DNA of 64,000 bases from Synergistetes bacterium HGW-Synergistetes-1 (GCA_002839185.1 PGXO01000010.1:99616-163615), one strand, 5' to 3'. Shown: positions 24,962 to 34,043, counted from the first letter of the stretch. Notes: a model not told the origin generated them from the sequence alone. Numbers and translations: made by a program.

Positions 24962-26056
24962 TCAGTGATCTGATTTGAGTCCTGCTCCGCACATCGTAAG
25001 CAGGCTGTCGGGTGTTTTTCCCTGCACCTCGCAGTATTTAAGGTATGCGGCGTAATTTGCGGCGGTCGTGTGTTCACAGTAGATGCCCTTTTCTGCCAAG
25101 ACGGATCTTGCGTCAAGTATTTTATCTTCAGGGGCCCTTATAAGCCTGACATCATACCTGTAAATGTACTCAAGTATCTCCTCTCCGCGTGCCGGACGGC
25201 CTATAGCTATGCCTTCAGCAAGAGTGACCTTGGGGAACACTTTTGCCGGCATTTTTTCACCGGCCTCAACAGCCTTCACAAACGGATCACAGTTCTCGCT
25301 CTGGATCGCCACTATGTTGGGCATCCTGTCGATCGCGCCGCTTGCCAGAAGTTCTTCAAGTCCTTTGATCACACCTATAAATAGAGTCCCGTTGCCAAGT
25401 GGGATGAAAATGTTCTCGGGAATTCTGCTCAGCTGTTCGTAAACTTCGTAGATGTAGGTCTTGGTCCCTTCGTAGAAGAAGGGATTATAGACATGGTTGG
25501 CGTAATATTTACCCTCTTTTTCCACCTTAGACCTGCATGAATCGGCGCAGTTGTCGCGCGATCCCGGCACAATGTTCACACGCGCTCCGTGCGCCTTTAT
25601 CATGTCTATTTTTTTGGGAGACGTCCCCTCAGGCACAAAGATCTCACAGTCTATGCCGCATCTTCCGCAGTATGCCGCCACGCTGTTTCCGGCGTTGCCG
25701 CTGCTGTCCTGTACAACAGAATCCACACCTATCGCTTTGCAGTGAGCTATAAGGACCGCAGCGCCCCTATCCTTGAAGGAGAGGGTCGGCATGAAATAAT
25801 CCATTTTGAGGAGCACATCATCACTGAACCTGATGACAGGGGTCATTCCCTCTCCCAGTGTCACTTCGCGCCAGGTATCGTCCTCAAGCGCCATGAACTC
25901 CCTGTAGCGGAACATCCCCCAGATGCTTTTGTCTATACTGGATGGATCGTATCGTGGCGCGTCAAAATCAAGTTTCCATAGCCCGCCGCACTCGCACTTC
26001 GGCTTTCGGGTCCTCGTGCTCTCAATAGTGCCGCATTTACCGCAGACAAAATTCAT
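24962..26056 (-). CDS. Threonine synthase-like PLP enzyme with N-terminal zinc ribbon
   Basis: The 364-residue fold-type II PLP enzyme has a four-cysteine ribbon (C5, C8, C21, C23). It has the PLP lysine at about residue 95 in LSFKDRG, the phosphate-side motif SSGNAGNSVAAYCG, and a glycine-rich loop PLGNGTLFIG. It resembles threonine synthase but also threonine/diaminopropionate lyase relatives. I chose ATG 26056 because GGAGG lies seven bases upstream and it overlaps the RidA stop by four bases. The adjacent RidA suggests a reaction that releases a reactive enamine, such as an amino-acid ammonia-lyase, which is inference. Confidence 0.82.
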   Translation of the reverse strand: MNFVCGKCGTIESTRTRKPKCECGGLWKLDFDAPRYDPSSIDKSIWGMFRYREFMALEDDTWREVTLGEGMTPVIRFSDDVLLKMDYFMPTLSFKDRGAAVLIAHCKAIGVDSVVQDSSGNAGNSVAAYCGRCGIDCEIFVPEGTSPKKIDMIKAHGARVNIVPGSRDNCADSCRSKVEKEGKYYANHVYNPFFYEGTKTYIYEVYEQLSRIPENIFIPLGNGTLFIGVIKGLEELLASGAIDRMPNIVAIQSENCDPFVKAVEAGEKMPAKVFPKVTLAEGIAIGRPARGEEILEYIYRYDVRLIRAPEDKILDARSVLAEKGIYCEHTTAANYAAYLKYCEVQGKTPDSLLTMCGAGLKSDH

Positions 26057-26433
26057 CTTGGTACCTCCGCGACCGCCTCTATCTCGACAAGACAGCCAAA
26101 ATGGAGCTTTCCGCACGGCACAACACACCTTGACGGCTTATGCTCTGCAAAAAATAATGAATAAACTTCATTTACTTCATCCCACATATCTATGTCTGAG
26201 AGGTATATCCGGCACTGTACAACGTTTTCTTTAGTCAATCCGGCTTCATGCAACACCCTCTCCATGTTGGCAAGCGCAAGTGCCGCATGTTCGCGGGCCC
26301 CTCCGGAGACGACCTCACCTGTATCCGGATCCCTTGACAGCTGTCCCGAGATATAGAGCATGCCGTTCGACAATATCCCGGGGCTGTAATGCCCTTTATT
26401 CTCTTTTTTGTATTCAGGAACGATCTTTTTCAT
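26053..26433 (-). CDS. ridA: RidA-family enamine/imine deaminase
   Basis: The 126-residue protein matches RidA (YjgF/YER057c). These small trimers hydrolyse 2-aminoacrylate and related enamines released by PLP dehydratases. The conserved active-site Arg is in HKPSRCVVPCG and the terminal Glu is in LVEIEAVAEV. ATG 26433 follows GGAGG by eight bases. It is the first gene of a two-gene unit whose stop overlaps the start of the threonine-synthase-like gene, a sensible functional pair. Confidence 0.9.
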   Translation of the reverse strand: MKKIVPEYKKENKGHYSPGILSNGMLYISGQLSRDPDTGEVVSGGAREHAALALANMERVLHEAGLTKENVVQCRIYLSDIDMWDEVNEVYSLFFAEHKPSRCVVPCGKLHFGCLVEIEAVAEVPR

Positions 26434-26634
26434 CGCTTTACCCTCCCTATCGATCAACAGCCGTCAACTATGCAAGCTGTCCGCTTCTATCAAAATTACG
26501 ATTTTTATCATTTACAATAATATTATAAACGGGAAAGGGCAGGGATGAGAACATCCTGATATCTCAGCCGTATTCGGGATGAATATCTGCCGTTTCTAAT
26601 GCCGAGCCGAAATAAAAATTATTAAAAATTAGTA

Positions 26635-26663
26635 ATGACAAGGTGACTTTACCAAATTATAAT
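26635..26663 (+). promoter_or_regulatory. Promoter of the Sel1-repeat gene
   Basis: ATGACA and a perfect TATAAT are separated by 17 bases. The predicted start lies about 30 bases before the coding start at 26699. Confidence 0.65.
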
Positions 26664-26698
26664 GTCATTGTCTTGATATTTTGGGGAGGTGTTCTTTT

Positions 26699-27865
26699 AT
26701 GAAAAAAACTGTTTTGTTTTTCTTTCTTTCTCTATTCCTATTCCTTTTAGTCTCACCCGGTCCGGTATATGCGGGGAGCCCCGAGTATGACCAGGCTTAC
26801 GCGGTCTATCAGAATCAGGGAGCTGCCGCTGCCGCCCCGCTCTTTAAAAAAATCGTCGAAAACACGCCTGATCCCGATGCAATGTGGATGCTCGGCTATA
26901 TTTACAAAAACCAGGCAAACTTCGATACCATGTACGCTGAAAGCGCCAAATGGTACAAGAACTATCTGCAGTTCCCCTTTGTAAAAAAAGATTTTGCCAT
27001 GCACGAACTGGGACAGATCTACAAGACCGGGGGTTATGGTGTTGAAAAAGATCTCGTCAAGGCAAGGATCTATTTCGAAACACTTGTGGAGTCCGGGTGG
27101 TCTGACCCAAATTACGCCAGATATCCCATGAATGACATGACTGAGGTCATGGGTGAACAGATGGCGGGCTATACAAAAGACGACACTGACTACGTCAAAG
27201 CGGGAAAGGCCTTCGTAAAAAACAAACCGAAGGACGCGCTTGCCCCGCTGAAGCAGTCAGCGGAATACAAGAACCCCGACGCAATGGAAGTTCTGGGGAC
27301 TATGTACAAATACGGCATAGGAGTCAAACAGGACTACTTCGAAGCCGCTTCCTGGTTCAGAAAGGCAGCGGAAAAGGAGCTGCCATATTCCATGCTCAAC
27401 ATGGGTAAACTTTATGACAAGGGAAACGGCGTAACACAGGATGACGCAATAGCAAGGGATTGGTATAAAAAATCTGCCTTGGCCGGAAATGAAGAAGCTA
27501 AGACGATCCTCACCGAAAAGATGACCAAGGATCCCATTGAGCCTGCAATTGCAATAGAGATGGTGGGCAAAATGAGGTATGCCAAAGACGGACTTCCATG
27601 GGGCGAGGTAATAAACAAATTCATACTTAAACCAAAATGGGAATATTATTATAATGACCAGGAGGGTCACGTGGTAAAACTCCGTGGATACTACGAAGAC
27701 GGACAAAAGGAGAAGAACTCGATCACTATATGGTACTACGTGAAATGTGAGCCCAACATCGCAGACGGAACGAGAGCATACTCGATAAAACAGCTTTACT
27801 ACGCGGTAAAGGATGAGAAATCAAAAAAGGGGATCCCCGACTGGCTTGCCTACGAACTGGAATGA
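26699..27865 (+). CDS. Exported Sel1-repeat protein
   Basis: The 388-residue protein has a strong signal peptide (MKKTVLFFFLSLFLFLLVSP, cut near VYAGS) and several Sel1-like repeats, for example AMEVLGTMYKYGIGVKQDYF followed by MLNMGKLYDKGNGVTQD. Such repeats form solenoids for protein contacts. The last 100 residues have no motif I recognise. ATG 26699 follows GGGGAGG by nine bases. Its own promoter and terminator flank it, so it is expressed alone, with a periplasmic or surface role. Confidence 0.85.
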   Translation: MKKTVLFFFLSLFLFLLVSPGPVYAGSPEYDQAYAVYQNQGAAAAAPLFKKIVENTPDPDAMWMLGYIYKNQANFDTMYAESAKWYKNYLQFPFVKKDFAMHELGQIYKTGGYGVEKDLVKARIYFETLVESGWSDPNYARYPMNDMTEVMGEQMAGYTKDDTDYVKAGKAFVKNKPKDALAPLKQSAEYKNPDAMEVLGTMYKYGIGVKQDYFEAASWFRKAAEKELPYSMLNMGKLYDKGNGVTQDDAIARDWYKKSALAGNEEAKTILTEKMTKDPIEPAIAIEMVGKMRYAKDGLPWGEVINKFILKPKWEYYYNDQEGHVVKLRGYYEDGQKEKNSITIWYYVKCEPNIADGTRAYSIKQLYYAVKDEKSKKGIPDWLAYELE

Positions 27866-27902
27866 CCTTTTTGGTAATTACAGCATAACCTGATCACACT
27901 GC

Positions 27903-27942
27903 ATGGGCCGTCTTTCACAATGAGAACGGCCCATGTCTTTTT
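27903..27942 (+). terminator. Terminator of the Sel1-repeat gene
   Basis: ATGGGCCGT pairs with ACGGCCCAT and is followed by GTCTTTTT, 38 bases after the stop. Confidence 0.8.
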
Positions 27943-28020
27943 AATGCTTCGGTATTATAATAAAGAGGTAAAATTCTAATAAATACACAGCTTGCCATGC
28001 TGAAAAAGGAGGCGGTATCA

Positions 28021-29415
28021 ATGGGTATTCTTGCTGCTGTAATGGTCCCGCATCCCCCGCTGATCATTCCTGAGGTCGGCAGGGGTGAGGAAGAAAAAAT
28101 CAAAGAGACTACAGCAGGCTTTACAAAGGCCGCGGAACTCATTGCCCGGCTGGAGCCGGAAACAATTGTGATCCTCTCTCCGCACAGCGCCTTCTATTCG
28201 GACTATTTCCACATTTCTCCGGGGAATTCGGCATCCGGAGACCTGGCTAAATTCGGGGCAGGCCGGGTGAGCTTCGATGTCAGCTGCGACTCTGAATTCG
28301 TCTCCGAGCTTGAAAAAAGAGCCCTCAGGGAAAACATAGAGGCCGGCACAATGGGGGAACGTGAAAAAAGGCTGGATCACGCAACTACAGTGCCCCTCTA
28401 TTTTTTAAAAAAAGCCTACGGCGGGATGATCCCATGCAAAATAGTAAGGATCGGGCTTTCCGGGATGCCGCTTGAAGAACACTACAGGTTCGGGACCCTG
28501 ATCAAAAAGACTGCAGAAGAACTTGGCAGAAATATCTGCGTCATTGCAAGCGGGGATCTGTCACATGTCCTGAAAAAGGACGGACCTTACGGATACAGGG
28601 CAGAAGGCCCTGAGTATGACAAAAGGATCATGGATGCGATGTCGAGGGGTGTTTTCGGGGAGCTCTTTGATTTCAGTGATGCCTTCTGTGAAAGGGCGGC
28701 AGAATGCGGGCACAGGTCATTTACGATAATGGCCGGATGCTTCGACGGAGTCTCTGTTAAATCTAAGATGCTCTCATACGAAGGCCCTTTCGGTGTCGGT
28801 TACGGAGTCTGCACCTTTATTCCCGGGGAACCCGACCAAGCCAGAAAATTTCTTTTAACAAAGGAAATGGAGAGCAAGAAGAAAATGGATCAGTTGAAAA
28901 AGCAGGAGAGTCCCTATGTGCGCCTTGCCAGAGAGACGGTGGAAAGATATGTATCGACCGGAAAGAGAATTGCTGTTCCGGAATATCTCCCGGAAGAGGC
29001 TCTGACAAGAAGGGCGGGGACCTTCGTCTCGCTGAAAAAATTCGGTCAGCTTCGGGGATGCATCGGCACCATATCAGCAATTGAAGACAACATCGCAAAA
29101 GAGATAATCCAGAATGCGATAAGCGCCGCGGTGAGAGATCCAAGGTTCCCGCCTGTCACATCCATAGAACTCAAGGACCTTGTCTACAGCGTCGATGTCC
29201 TGGGCGAAACCGAGGATATAGATTCGCCTGAAGATCTCGATGTAAAAAAATATGGGGTGATAGTATCCAGCGGGTACAGACGCGGACTGCTCCTGCCAAA
29301 CCTCGAAGGAATCGATGATGTTGAAGATCAGATATCCATAGCCATGCAGAAGGCCGGGATCAGGAAAGGTGAAAAAATCAAATTGCAGCGGTTCGAAGTC
29401 GTGAGGCACCACTGA
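28021..29415 (+). CDS. AmmeMemoRadiSam system fusion: Memo-like (B) plus AMMECR1 (A)
   Basis: The 464-residue protein joins two domains that are separate proteins in many organisms. Residues 1 to about 270 resemble Memo/LigB-type class III extradiol dioxygenases, with VPHPPLIIPEVG, ILSPHSAFYSDYF and ASGDLSHVL. From about residue 300 comes AMMECR1, with FVSLKKFGQLRGCIGTISA and VRDPRFPPVTSIEL. The ATG at 28021 follows AAGGAGG. One base separates its stop from the start of the radical SAM gene, so the three parts of this widespread system of unknown chemistry are encoded together. Confidence 0.88.
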   Translation: MGILAAVMVPHPPLIIPEVGRGEEEKIKETTAGFTKAAELIARLEPETIVILSPHSAFYSDYFHISPGNSASGDLAKFGAGRVSFDVSCDSEFVSELEKRALRENIEAGTMGEREKRLDHATTVPLYFLKKAYGGMIPCKIVRIGLSGMPLEEHYRFGTLIKKTAEELGRNICVIASGDLSHVLKKDGPYGYRAEGPEYDKRIMDAMSRGVFGELFDFSDAFCERAAECGHRSFTIMAGCFDGVSVKSKMLSYEGPFGVGYGVCTFIPGEPDQARKFLLTKEMESKKKMDQLKKQESPYVRLARETVERYVSTGKRIAVPEYLPEEALTRRAGTFVSLKKFGQLRGCIGTISAIEDNIAKEIIQNAISAAVRDPRFPPVTSIELKDLVYSVDVLGETEDIDSPEDLDVKKYGVIVSSGYRRGLLLPNLEGIDDVEDQISIAMQKAGIRKGEKIKLQRFEVVRHH

Positions 29416-29416
29416 T

Positions 29417-30238
29417 ATGAGATGCGATGTCTGCCCGCGAGGGTGCACTCTTGAAGAGGGAAAGATCGGTTTTTGCCGGGCAAGGAAGAACGAAAGCGGC
29501 AGGAGCGTCTCAGTTAATTACGGCAAACTTGTATCTATCGCATTGGACCCGATCGAAAAAAAACCTCTGGCGAGATTTCACCCCGGAAGTAAGATCCTCT
29601 CCGTCGGCACCTTCGGCTGCAACATGGACTGCCTCTTCTGCCAGAACCATTCGATCGCGGCTGCCTCAGAGGAGGATGTAAGGACAAGGTACGTTTCACC
29701 CTCCGAACTTGCCCGCCTTGCGGGGGAAATGAAGGATAAAGGGAATATCGGCGTTGCTTTCACTTACAACGAGCCTATGATCGGATATGAATACGTAAGG
29801 GATGTTTCTGTCGAGACAAAAAAAATGGGGATGAAAAACGTCGTGGTAACGAACGGATGCGTTCTTCCGAATATCCTTGAGCAGGTCCTGCCCTGGGTCG
29901 ATGCCTTCAATATCGACCTGAAAAGTTTTTCGGAAGAGACATACAGAAAGCTGGGCGGAGATTTAGAGACCGTAAAAGATTTTATAACCCGCGCGGCAAA
30001 GGGATCGCATGTAGAAATAACCACCCTGATCGTACCCGGAATGAATGAATCCGAAGAAGAAATAAAAGCTCTTTCAGGATGGATAGCCGGGATAGAAAGA
30101 TCTATTCCCCTTCACATTACAAGGTTTTTTCCACAAAGAAAGATGTCTGACTGCATGCCTACCGATATCGACCTGCTGGGGCGCCTTTTTGACACCGCAA
30201 AGAAAAACCTCGACAATGTTTTTATAGGAAACGTGTAG
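29417..30238 (+). CDS. amrS: AmmeMemoRadiSam system radical SAM enzyme
   Basis: The 273-residue protein has the radical SAM CxxxCxxC at C68, C72 and C75 (GCNMDCLFC). Upstream there is an N-terminal cysteine cluster (C3, C6, C10, C20) that could hold a further metal or cluster. It is related to pyruvate formate-lyase activating enzymes. The motif AFTYNEPMIGYEYV and the C-terminal HITRFFPQRKM are typical of the AmrS group. It lies one base after the Memo-AMMECR1 gene, and the target of this system is unknown. Confidence 0.9.
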   Translation: MRCDVCPRGCTLEEGKIGFCRARKNESGRSVSVNYGKLVSIALDPIEKKPLARFHPGSKILSVGTFGCNMDCLFCQNHSIAAASEEDVRTRYVSPSELARLAGEMKDKGNIGVAFTYNEPMIGYEYVRDVSVETKKMGMKNVVVTNGCVLPNILEQVLPWVDAFNIDLKSFSEETYRKLGGDLETVKDFITRAAKGSHVEITTLIVPGMNESEEEIKALSGWIAGIERSIPLHITRFFPQRKMSDCMPTDIDLLGRLFDTAKKNLDNVFIGNV

Positions 30239-30260
30239 CCGGACGGCAATGCCGCCCGGC
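30238..30260. terminator. Hairpin between convergent amrS and asparaginase genes
   Basis: GCCGGACGGC pairs with GCCGCCCGGC around a three-base loop, with one mismatch. There is no clear T-tract on either side, so terminator function is uncertain. Confidence 0.4.
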
Positions 30261-30287
30261 TCTCAGTTTGAAATTTAACAGAGAAGG

Positions 30288-31301
30288 TTACTTGGATCCT
30301 ACTTCATCGCAAAGATTACGGGTCAGATATTTTGCAGCTTCACTGACCGGCATCTGAGGGATAAGCCACATAAGTTTGGTCAGAATTGCCTCGAACCCCA
30401 TATCAAGAGCGCTTACTGCGCCTGTTTTGAGCGTTTTCTGGCCTACGTCGTATGTTGAAAGGTCAACTCCGCCCTCTGGGCACTGTGTCGTTATGACCGG
30501 CAGTATGCCGAGGTCAACGGCTTTTTTGATGCCCGGGAGAAGGTCCTCTCCGATATAGGGCAGGCCACCCAATCCAAAGCACTCGACTACTATAGCTTTG
30601 GGCCTCATTTCAACGATCCTGTCAAAGTAATCGGCCCTGAACCCGGGGAACAGCTTTACCGGCATCACCTCGTTCGAAAAATGGATCTCATTGGCCAAGG
30701 CCCCCTGCTTGCAAAGCGTCTCCCTGTCGATGAACGGGGCTTTCAAAATGGTGACTTTTTTGCCCTCCGAAAGTCCAAGTTCATCATAGTAAACAGACTT
30801 GAATGCCTCAAGCCTCTTCCCTGACATTTTTTTCGCCCTGGGGCCATGTATCAGCCTTCCTGCAAATGTTACTGATATTCCCGGCTGTCCTTTTGCAAGA
30901 AGTGCTTCCATAAACCTGAACGCATCTTCAAGGTTCCTTTTGGCGTCAGTTCCAGGCTCAGACATCGGGATCATGGACCCTGTCAGCACTACAGGCTTTT
31001 CAATATCCCTAATTACATATGAGAGGGCGGCTGAGGTATATGCCATTGTGTCGGTGCCGTGGGTAACAACATATCCATCGTATGATTGATTTTCCCTTAT
31101 GCATCTGATTATCGCTGCCCAGTCCGCCGGATTTATGTTGGAGCTGTCCTTTGAAAAAACGTTTGCAATATCTATATCAGCAATTTGGTAAATACCGGGT
31201 ACCCGGGCCGCCAGGGCTTCCCCCTGATCCATCGGCACCAGACCCTCGGCGCTTTGCTGCGAGGCTATTGTGCCTCCAGTAGATATCAGCAGTATTTTCA
31301 T
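30288..31301 (-). CDS. Type I L-asparaginase
   Basis: The 337-residue protein has both catalytic threonine motifs of the family, STGGTIAS near residue 8 and THGTDTMAYTSAAL near residue 80. There is no signal peptide, so it is the cytoplasmic form. It hydrolyses asparagine to aspartate and ammonia. ATG 31301 follows GGGGAGA. It sits 13 bases behind the unrecognised gene on the same strand, which suggests a two-gene operon and a joint role in amide or amino-acid breakdown. Confidence 0.92.
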   Translation of the reverse strand: MKILLISTGGTIASQQSAEGLVPMDQGEALAARVPGIYQIADIDIANVFSKDSSNINPADWAAIIRCIRENQSYDGYVVTHGTDTMAYTSAALSYVIRDIEKPVVLTGSMIPMSEPGTDAKRNLEDAFRFMEALLAKGQPGISVTFAGRLIHGPRAKKMSGKRLEAFKSVYYDELGLSEGKKVTILKAPFIDRETLCKQGALANEIHFSNEVMPVKLFPGFRADYFDRIVEMRPKAIVVECFGLGGLPYIGEDLLPGIKKAVDLGILPVITTQCPEGGVDLSTYDVGQKTLKTGAVSALDMGFEAILTKLMWLIPQMPVSEAAKYLTRNLCDEVGSK

Positions 31302-31314
31302 TGATCTCTCCCCT

Positions 31315-32469
31315 TTATGTCCTTTGAGCGATCTTTTTGAGAGAGGAGAGGATCACTTTAACGTAATCGTCTCTGTCAGACTCTGTCATTACTGGGATAA
31401 CATGATCCTTGATGTAATTTTTGCCAACGATCATCGACAGTACCGCTGAAGTTCCCGGGTGAAGTCCGGGGCTCGATGATTCTGCAAAGACCGACTTGCT
31501 CATGTATGTGAAACCGGCAGCGTCTTCAGATACCAGCTTCGCCAGCTCACCGACCAGCCTCACCTTTACAGAGGATATTTCCGTCTCCCTCAGTTCTGAC
31601 GCTATCTTCTCAAGCTTCTCCGCAAATTTTGAAGAGAGCGCCTGAAATGAGTCCGCATCATAATTGAGAAGGTCATTCCTCACAAAATATGGGGCAGCGA
31701 GCTCTTTGCATGACTCCTCCAAGGCTCTTGCCACAGAGGGATCTCCCTTGTCCTCGGAATAGCGGATAAGAAACCTATCGTGGCCGCACTCCTCGGAAAG
31801 GGCGCTGAAGACTTTGCTCTCCGCAACTATCGTGGGGAGGGGATAACCTATCTTTTTCATCATTTCACCCTTCATGCCGTGCATGAAGTTGCCCTCGTAG
31901 TCTTCGTCCGGTCCAAGACCGCCTCCTGTAAAGTTTACAGGCATTACTACAGAGACCGGTATCCCGTCATAGTCGACTACCGTTCCCAATATAGCTCCGG
32001 CATTTTCTTCGCTCTCGGGCACAACAAAAACTTTATCAGGGTCAGCTTTTTTGAACGAATCCAATACCGAAAGGGCAAGTGCAGCCTGGAAGCATGCCGC
32101 TGTCTCTGCAACTCCCTGTCCGTAGACACGGCCGAATATATCTGCCGCTACACCTTGGGAAAATAAGGCATCCCTGCCCTCCGCCTTTTTCATCATGGCG
32201 GCTTCCTGCGGTGTGACCCTTCTTCTGGGCATTGTGGATGCACTTCCACCGCCCATCAGTTTGACAGTTATCTTTTCTGTGGTGCAGGATATCTCTCTGA
32301 CCCTGGTGTCAACATTAAGTGCCCTTGATACGATAGTCCCGACCGCGCAGAAACCTCCTCCGTCATCCTGTTGGTAGTTGTTGGCACCGTGTGCATGCGC
32401 TATTCCTACATGCCCTGTAAGCCCGACAATCCCATGCTTCTCGTACGATAATGCAAGTTCTTCCCTCAT
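31315..32469 (-). CDS. Unrecognised conserved-looking protein upstream of asparaginase
   Basis: The 384-residue soluble protein has no family I can name. It has striking glycine- and histidine-rich stretches: GLTGHVGIAHAHGANNYQQ near the N terminus, LMGGGSASTMPRRR, and VNFTGGGLGPDEDYEGNF in the middle. These look like catalytic or nucleotide/metal loops. No signal peptide or membrane segment is seen. ATG 32469 is preceded by AGGAGAGG, while the ATG at 32499 has no ribosome site. The tight 13-base spacing to asparaginase argues for a linked metabolic role, but I assign none. Confidence 0.75.
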   Translation of the reverse strand: MREELALSYEKHGIVGLTGHVGIAHAHGANNYQQDDGGGFCAVGTIVSRALNVDTRVREISCTTEKITVKLMGGGSASTMPRRRVTPQEAAMMKKAEGRDALFSQGVAADIFGRVYGQGVAETAACFQAALALSVLDSFKKADPDKVFVVPESEENAGAILGTVVDYDGIPVSVVMPVNFTGGGLGPDEDYEGNFMHGMKGEMMKKIGYPLPTIVAESKVFSALSEECGHDRFLIRYSEDKGDPSVARALEESCKELAAPYFVRNDLLNYDADSFQALSSKFAEKLEKIASELRETEISSVKVRLVGELAKLVSEDAAGFTYMSKSVFAESSSPGLHPGTSAVLSMIVGKNYIKDHVIPVMTESDRDDYVKVILSSLKKIAQRT

Positions 32470-32554
32470 AATATTCCTCTCCTCTTCCTTCATTATCATT
32501 CACTGCTTAAATTTTCAGAGGATTTAAATGAACTCGAAAAATCACTCATAATAT

Positions 32555-32597
32555 AACAAAAACCCGCCGGCATAGTTCATATGTTTACGCCGGCGGG
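32555..32597 (-). terminator. Terminator of the DAACS symporter gene
   Basis: On the minus strand CCCGCCGGC pairs with GCCGGCGGG, followed by TTTTTGTTAT. It lies 31 bases after the symporter stop. Confidence 0.85.
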
Positions 32598-32627
32598 AGA
32601 AATCGAAAATGCTATTTTTTGAAAATG

Positions 32628-33860
32628 CTACTTTTTAGCGTTGAAGACATCCAGATCCAATTCGTGCATCAATGAGGCGACAGTTACCATTCCCACAGTG
32701 TCCCCCGTAACATTTATCATTGTGTTAGGCATGTCTATCAGGTAGTAGATACCGGCGATCCAAGGGACTATATCAAGCGGAAGTCCCATTACCTGAAGCA
32801 GAACAGCCGACATAATGATACCGCCTCCGGGAACACCTGCAACACCAGCTGCCATGATTATCCCAAGTGCAATTATGACCAAAAGGCTCGTTAAGGGAAG
32901 GTCCACTCCGTAGATCTGAGCTGCGAATACTGCATAGATAGGCATTTCAGCAGCACAGGCATGCATATTGATAGTCGCCGCAGGAGGGGCTATCAGATTG
33001 ACCATGTCTTCCGGGACCCCGGCTCTCTCTTTGGTCGACTTCATCGTGAGAGGAAGGGTGGCGCTGGATGAGCAGGTCGAGAATGCAAGGAGCATCGCGG
33101 GATATATGTTCCTGAAGTGCTGAAGTGGGTTGACCTTGGCTATTGTTGCCAGGATTATCGGGTAGATGATGAGTATGACTGTCCCATATGCGAGATACTG
33201 TGTCATAAGCATCTTGCCGAGTCCGTAGAGTACTGTGGAACCAAGGGTACCGGTTATGTTGGCGACAAGGGCGAAGACACCGTAGGGAGCCAGGCCGATG
33301 ACCCAGCCGACTATGCGTGTGAAGAACTCGTTGAGGGAATCGAACATGTCAAAGATCCTCTTGCCATGTGCCGTATCCTTGAAGCTTGCAAGGATAAACC
33401 CGCATATAAGCGCAAAGACGATTATCTGAAGGATATTGCCCTCAGAGAAGGCAGCGAAGGGGTTGTTCGGGACCCAGTTGACAAGTGACTGCAGAAGATC
33501 TACGTCAACTTCGGGGATCTCCTTCGCACCAAGTTTGATGCCGATGCCAGGCTTGATTATAAAGGCCCATATTAACCCTGTGGCAGCAGCAAGCGTCGAT
33601 GCGATTGCCCAGTAAACCAGGAAGTAGCCTCCGACTTTCTTGAGGCGGGACATGTCCGCAACCTGTGAGATGCCGTTGATTATGCTGACAAAGATAAGGG
33701 GATAGATGCACATCTTGAGCAGACGGATGAATACATCTCCGATGAACTGGATGTACGTTGCCTTCTCACCAATGACAAAGCCGAGCGCTGCGCCGAGCAC
33801 CATTGCGATGAGGATCTTCAATGGCAGGCCGATTTCTTTTTTGGCTGTTTTTTCGGTCAT
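32628..33860 (-). CDS. DAACS-family sodium:amino-acid/dicarboxylate symporter
   Basis: The 410-residue membrane protein belongs to the GltPh/DctA family. Core motifs are present: TCSSSATLPLTMK (HP1), INMHACAAEMPI (TM7), AGVPGGGII (HP2) and LIDMPNTMINVTGD (TM8). Compared with GltPh, Asp394 and Asn401 are kept, but the side-chain-binding Arg397 is Asn here and Asp390 is Tyr. A substrate without an acidic side chain, such as a neutral amino acid, is therefore more likely than a dicarboxylate. The ATG at 33860 follows AGGGGG. The promoter carries a TGTATACA palindrome. Confidence 0.9.
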   Translation of the reverse strand: MTEKTAKKEIGLPLKILIAMVLGAALGFVIGEKATYIQFIGDVFIRLLKMCIYPLIFVSIINGISQVADMSRLKKVGGYFLVYWAIASTLAAATGLIWAFIIKPGIGIKLGAKEIPEVDVDLLQSLVNWVPNNPFAAFSEGNILQIIVFALICGFILASFKDTAHGKRIFDMFDSLNEFFTRIVGWVIGLAPYGVFALVANITGTLGSTVLYGLGKMLMTQYLAYGTVILIIYPIILATIAKVNPLQHFRNIYPAMLLAFSTCSSSATLPLTMKSTKERAGVPEDMVNLIAPPAATINMHACAAEMPIYAVFAAQIYGVDLPLTSLLVIIALGIIMAAGVAGVPGGGIIMSAVLLQVMGLPLDIVPWIAGIYYLIDMPNTMINVTGDTVGMVTVASLMHELDLDVFNAKK

Positions 33861-33896
33861 GACTATTATTCCCCCTATAAAAGTATAATGATAAAC

Positions 33897-33904
33897 TGTA
33901 TACA
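33897..33904. promoter_or_regulatory. Putative operator at the DAACS promoter
   Basis: TGTATACA begins one base after the proposed -10 of the symporter gene, almost the same geometry as at gntR. Confidence 0.5.
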
Positions 33905-33905
33905 A

Positions 33906-33934
33906 AGTTTACATTTTTTCTGCTATGATGTCAA
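33906..33934 (-). promoter_or_regulatory. Promoter of the DAACS symporter gene
   Basis: On the minus strand a perfect TTGACA and TAAACT are separated by 17 bases. The expected transcription start falls within the TGTATACA palindrome. Confidence 0.6.
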
Positions 33935-34043
33935 ATAAGGAACTTAATTAAGGTTTTTGCGCAATAATACACCTATATTCAAATCATATCCACAAACTTC
34001 TATTTAGATCTACATTTTGGAAATTTCTATCAATATAATTTCT

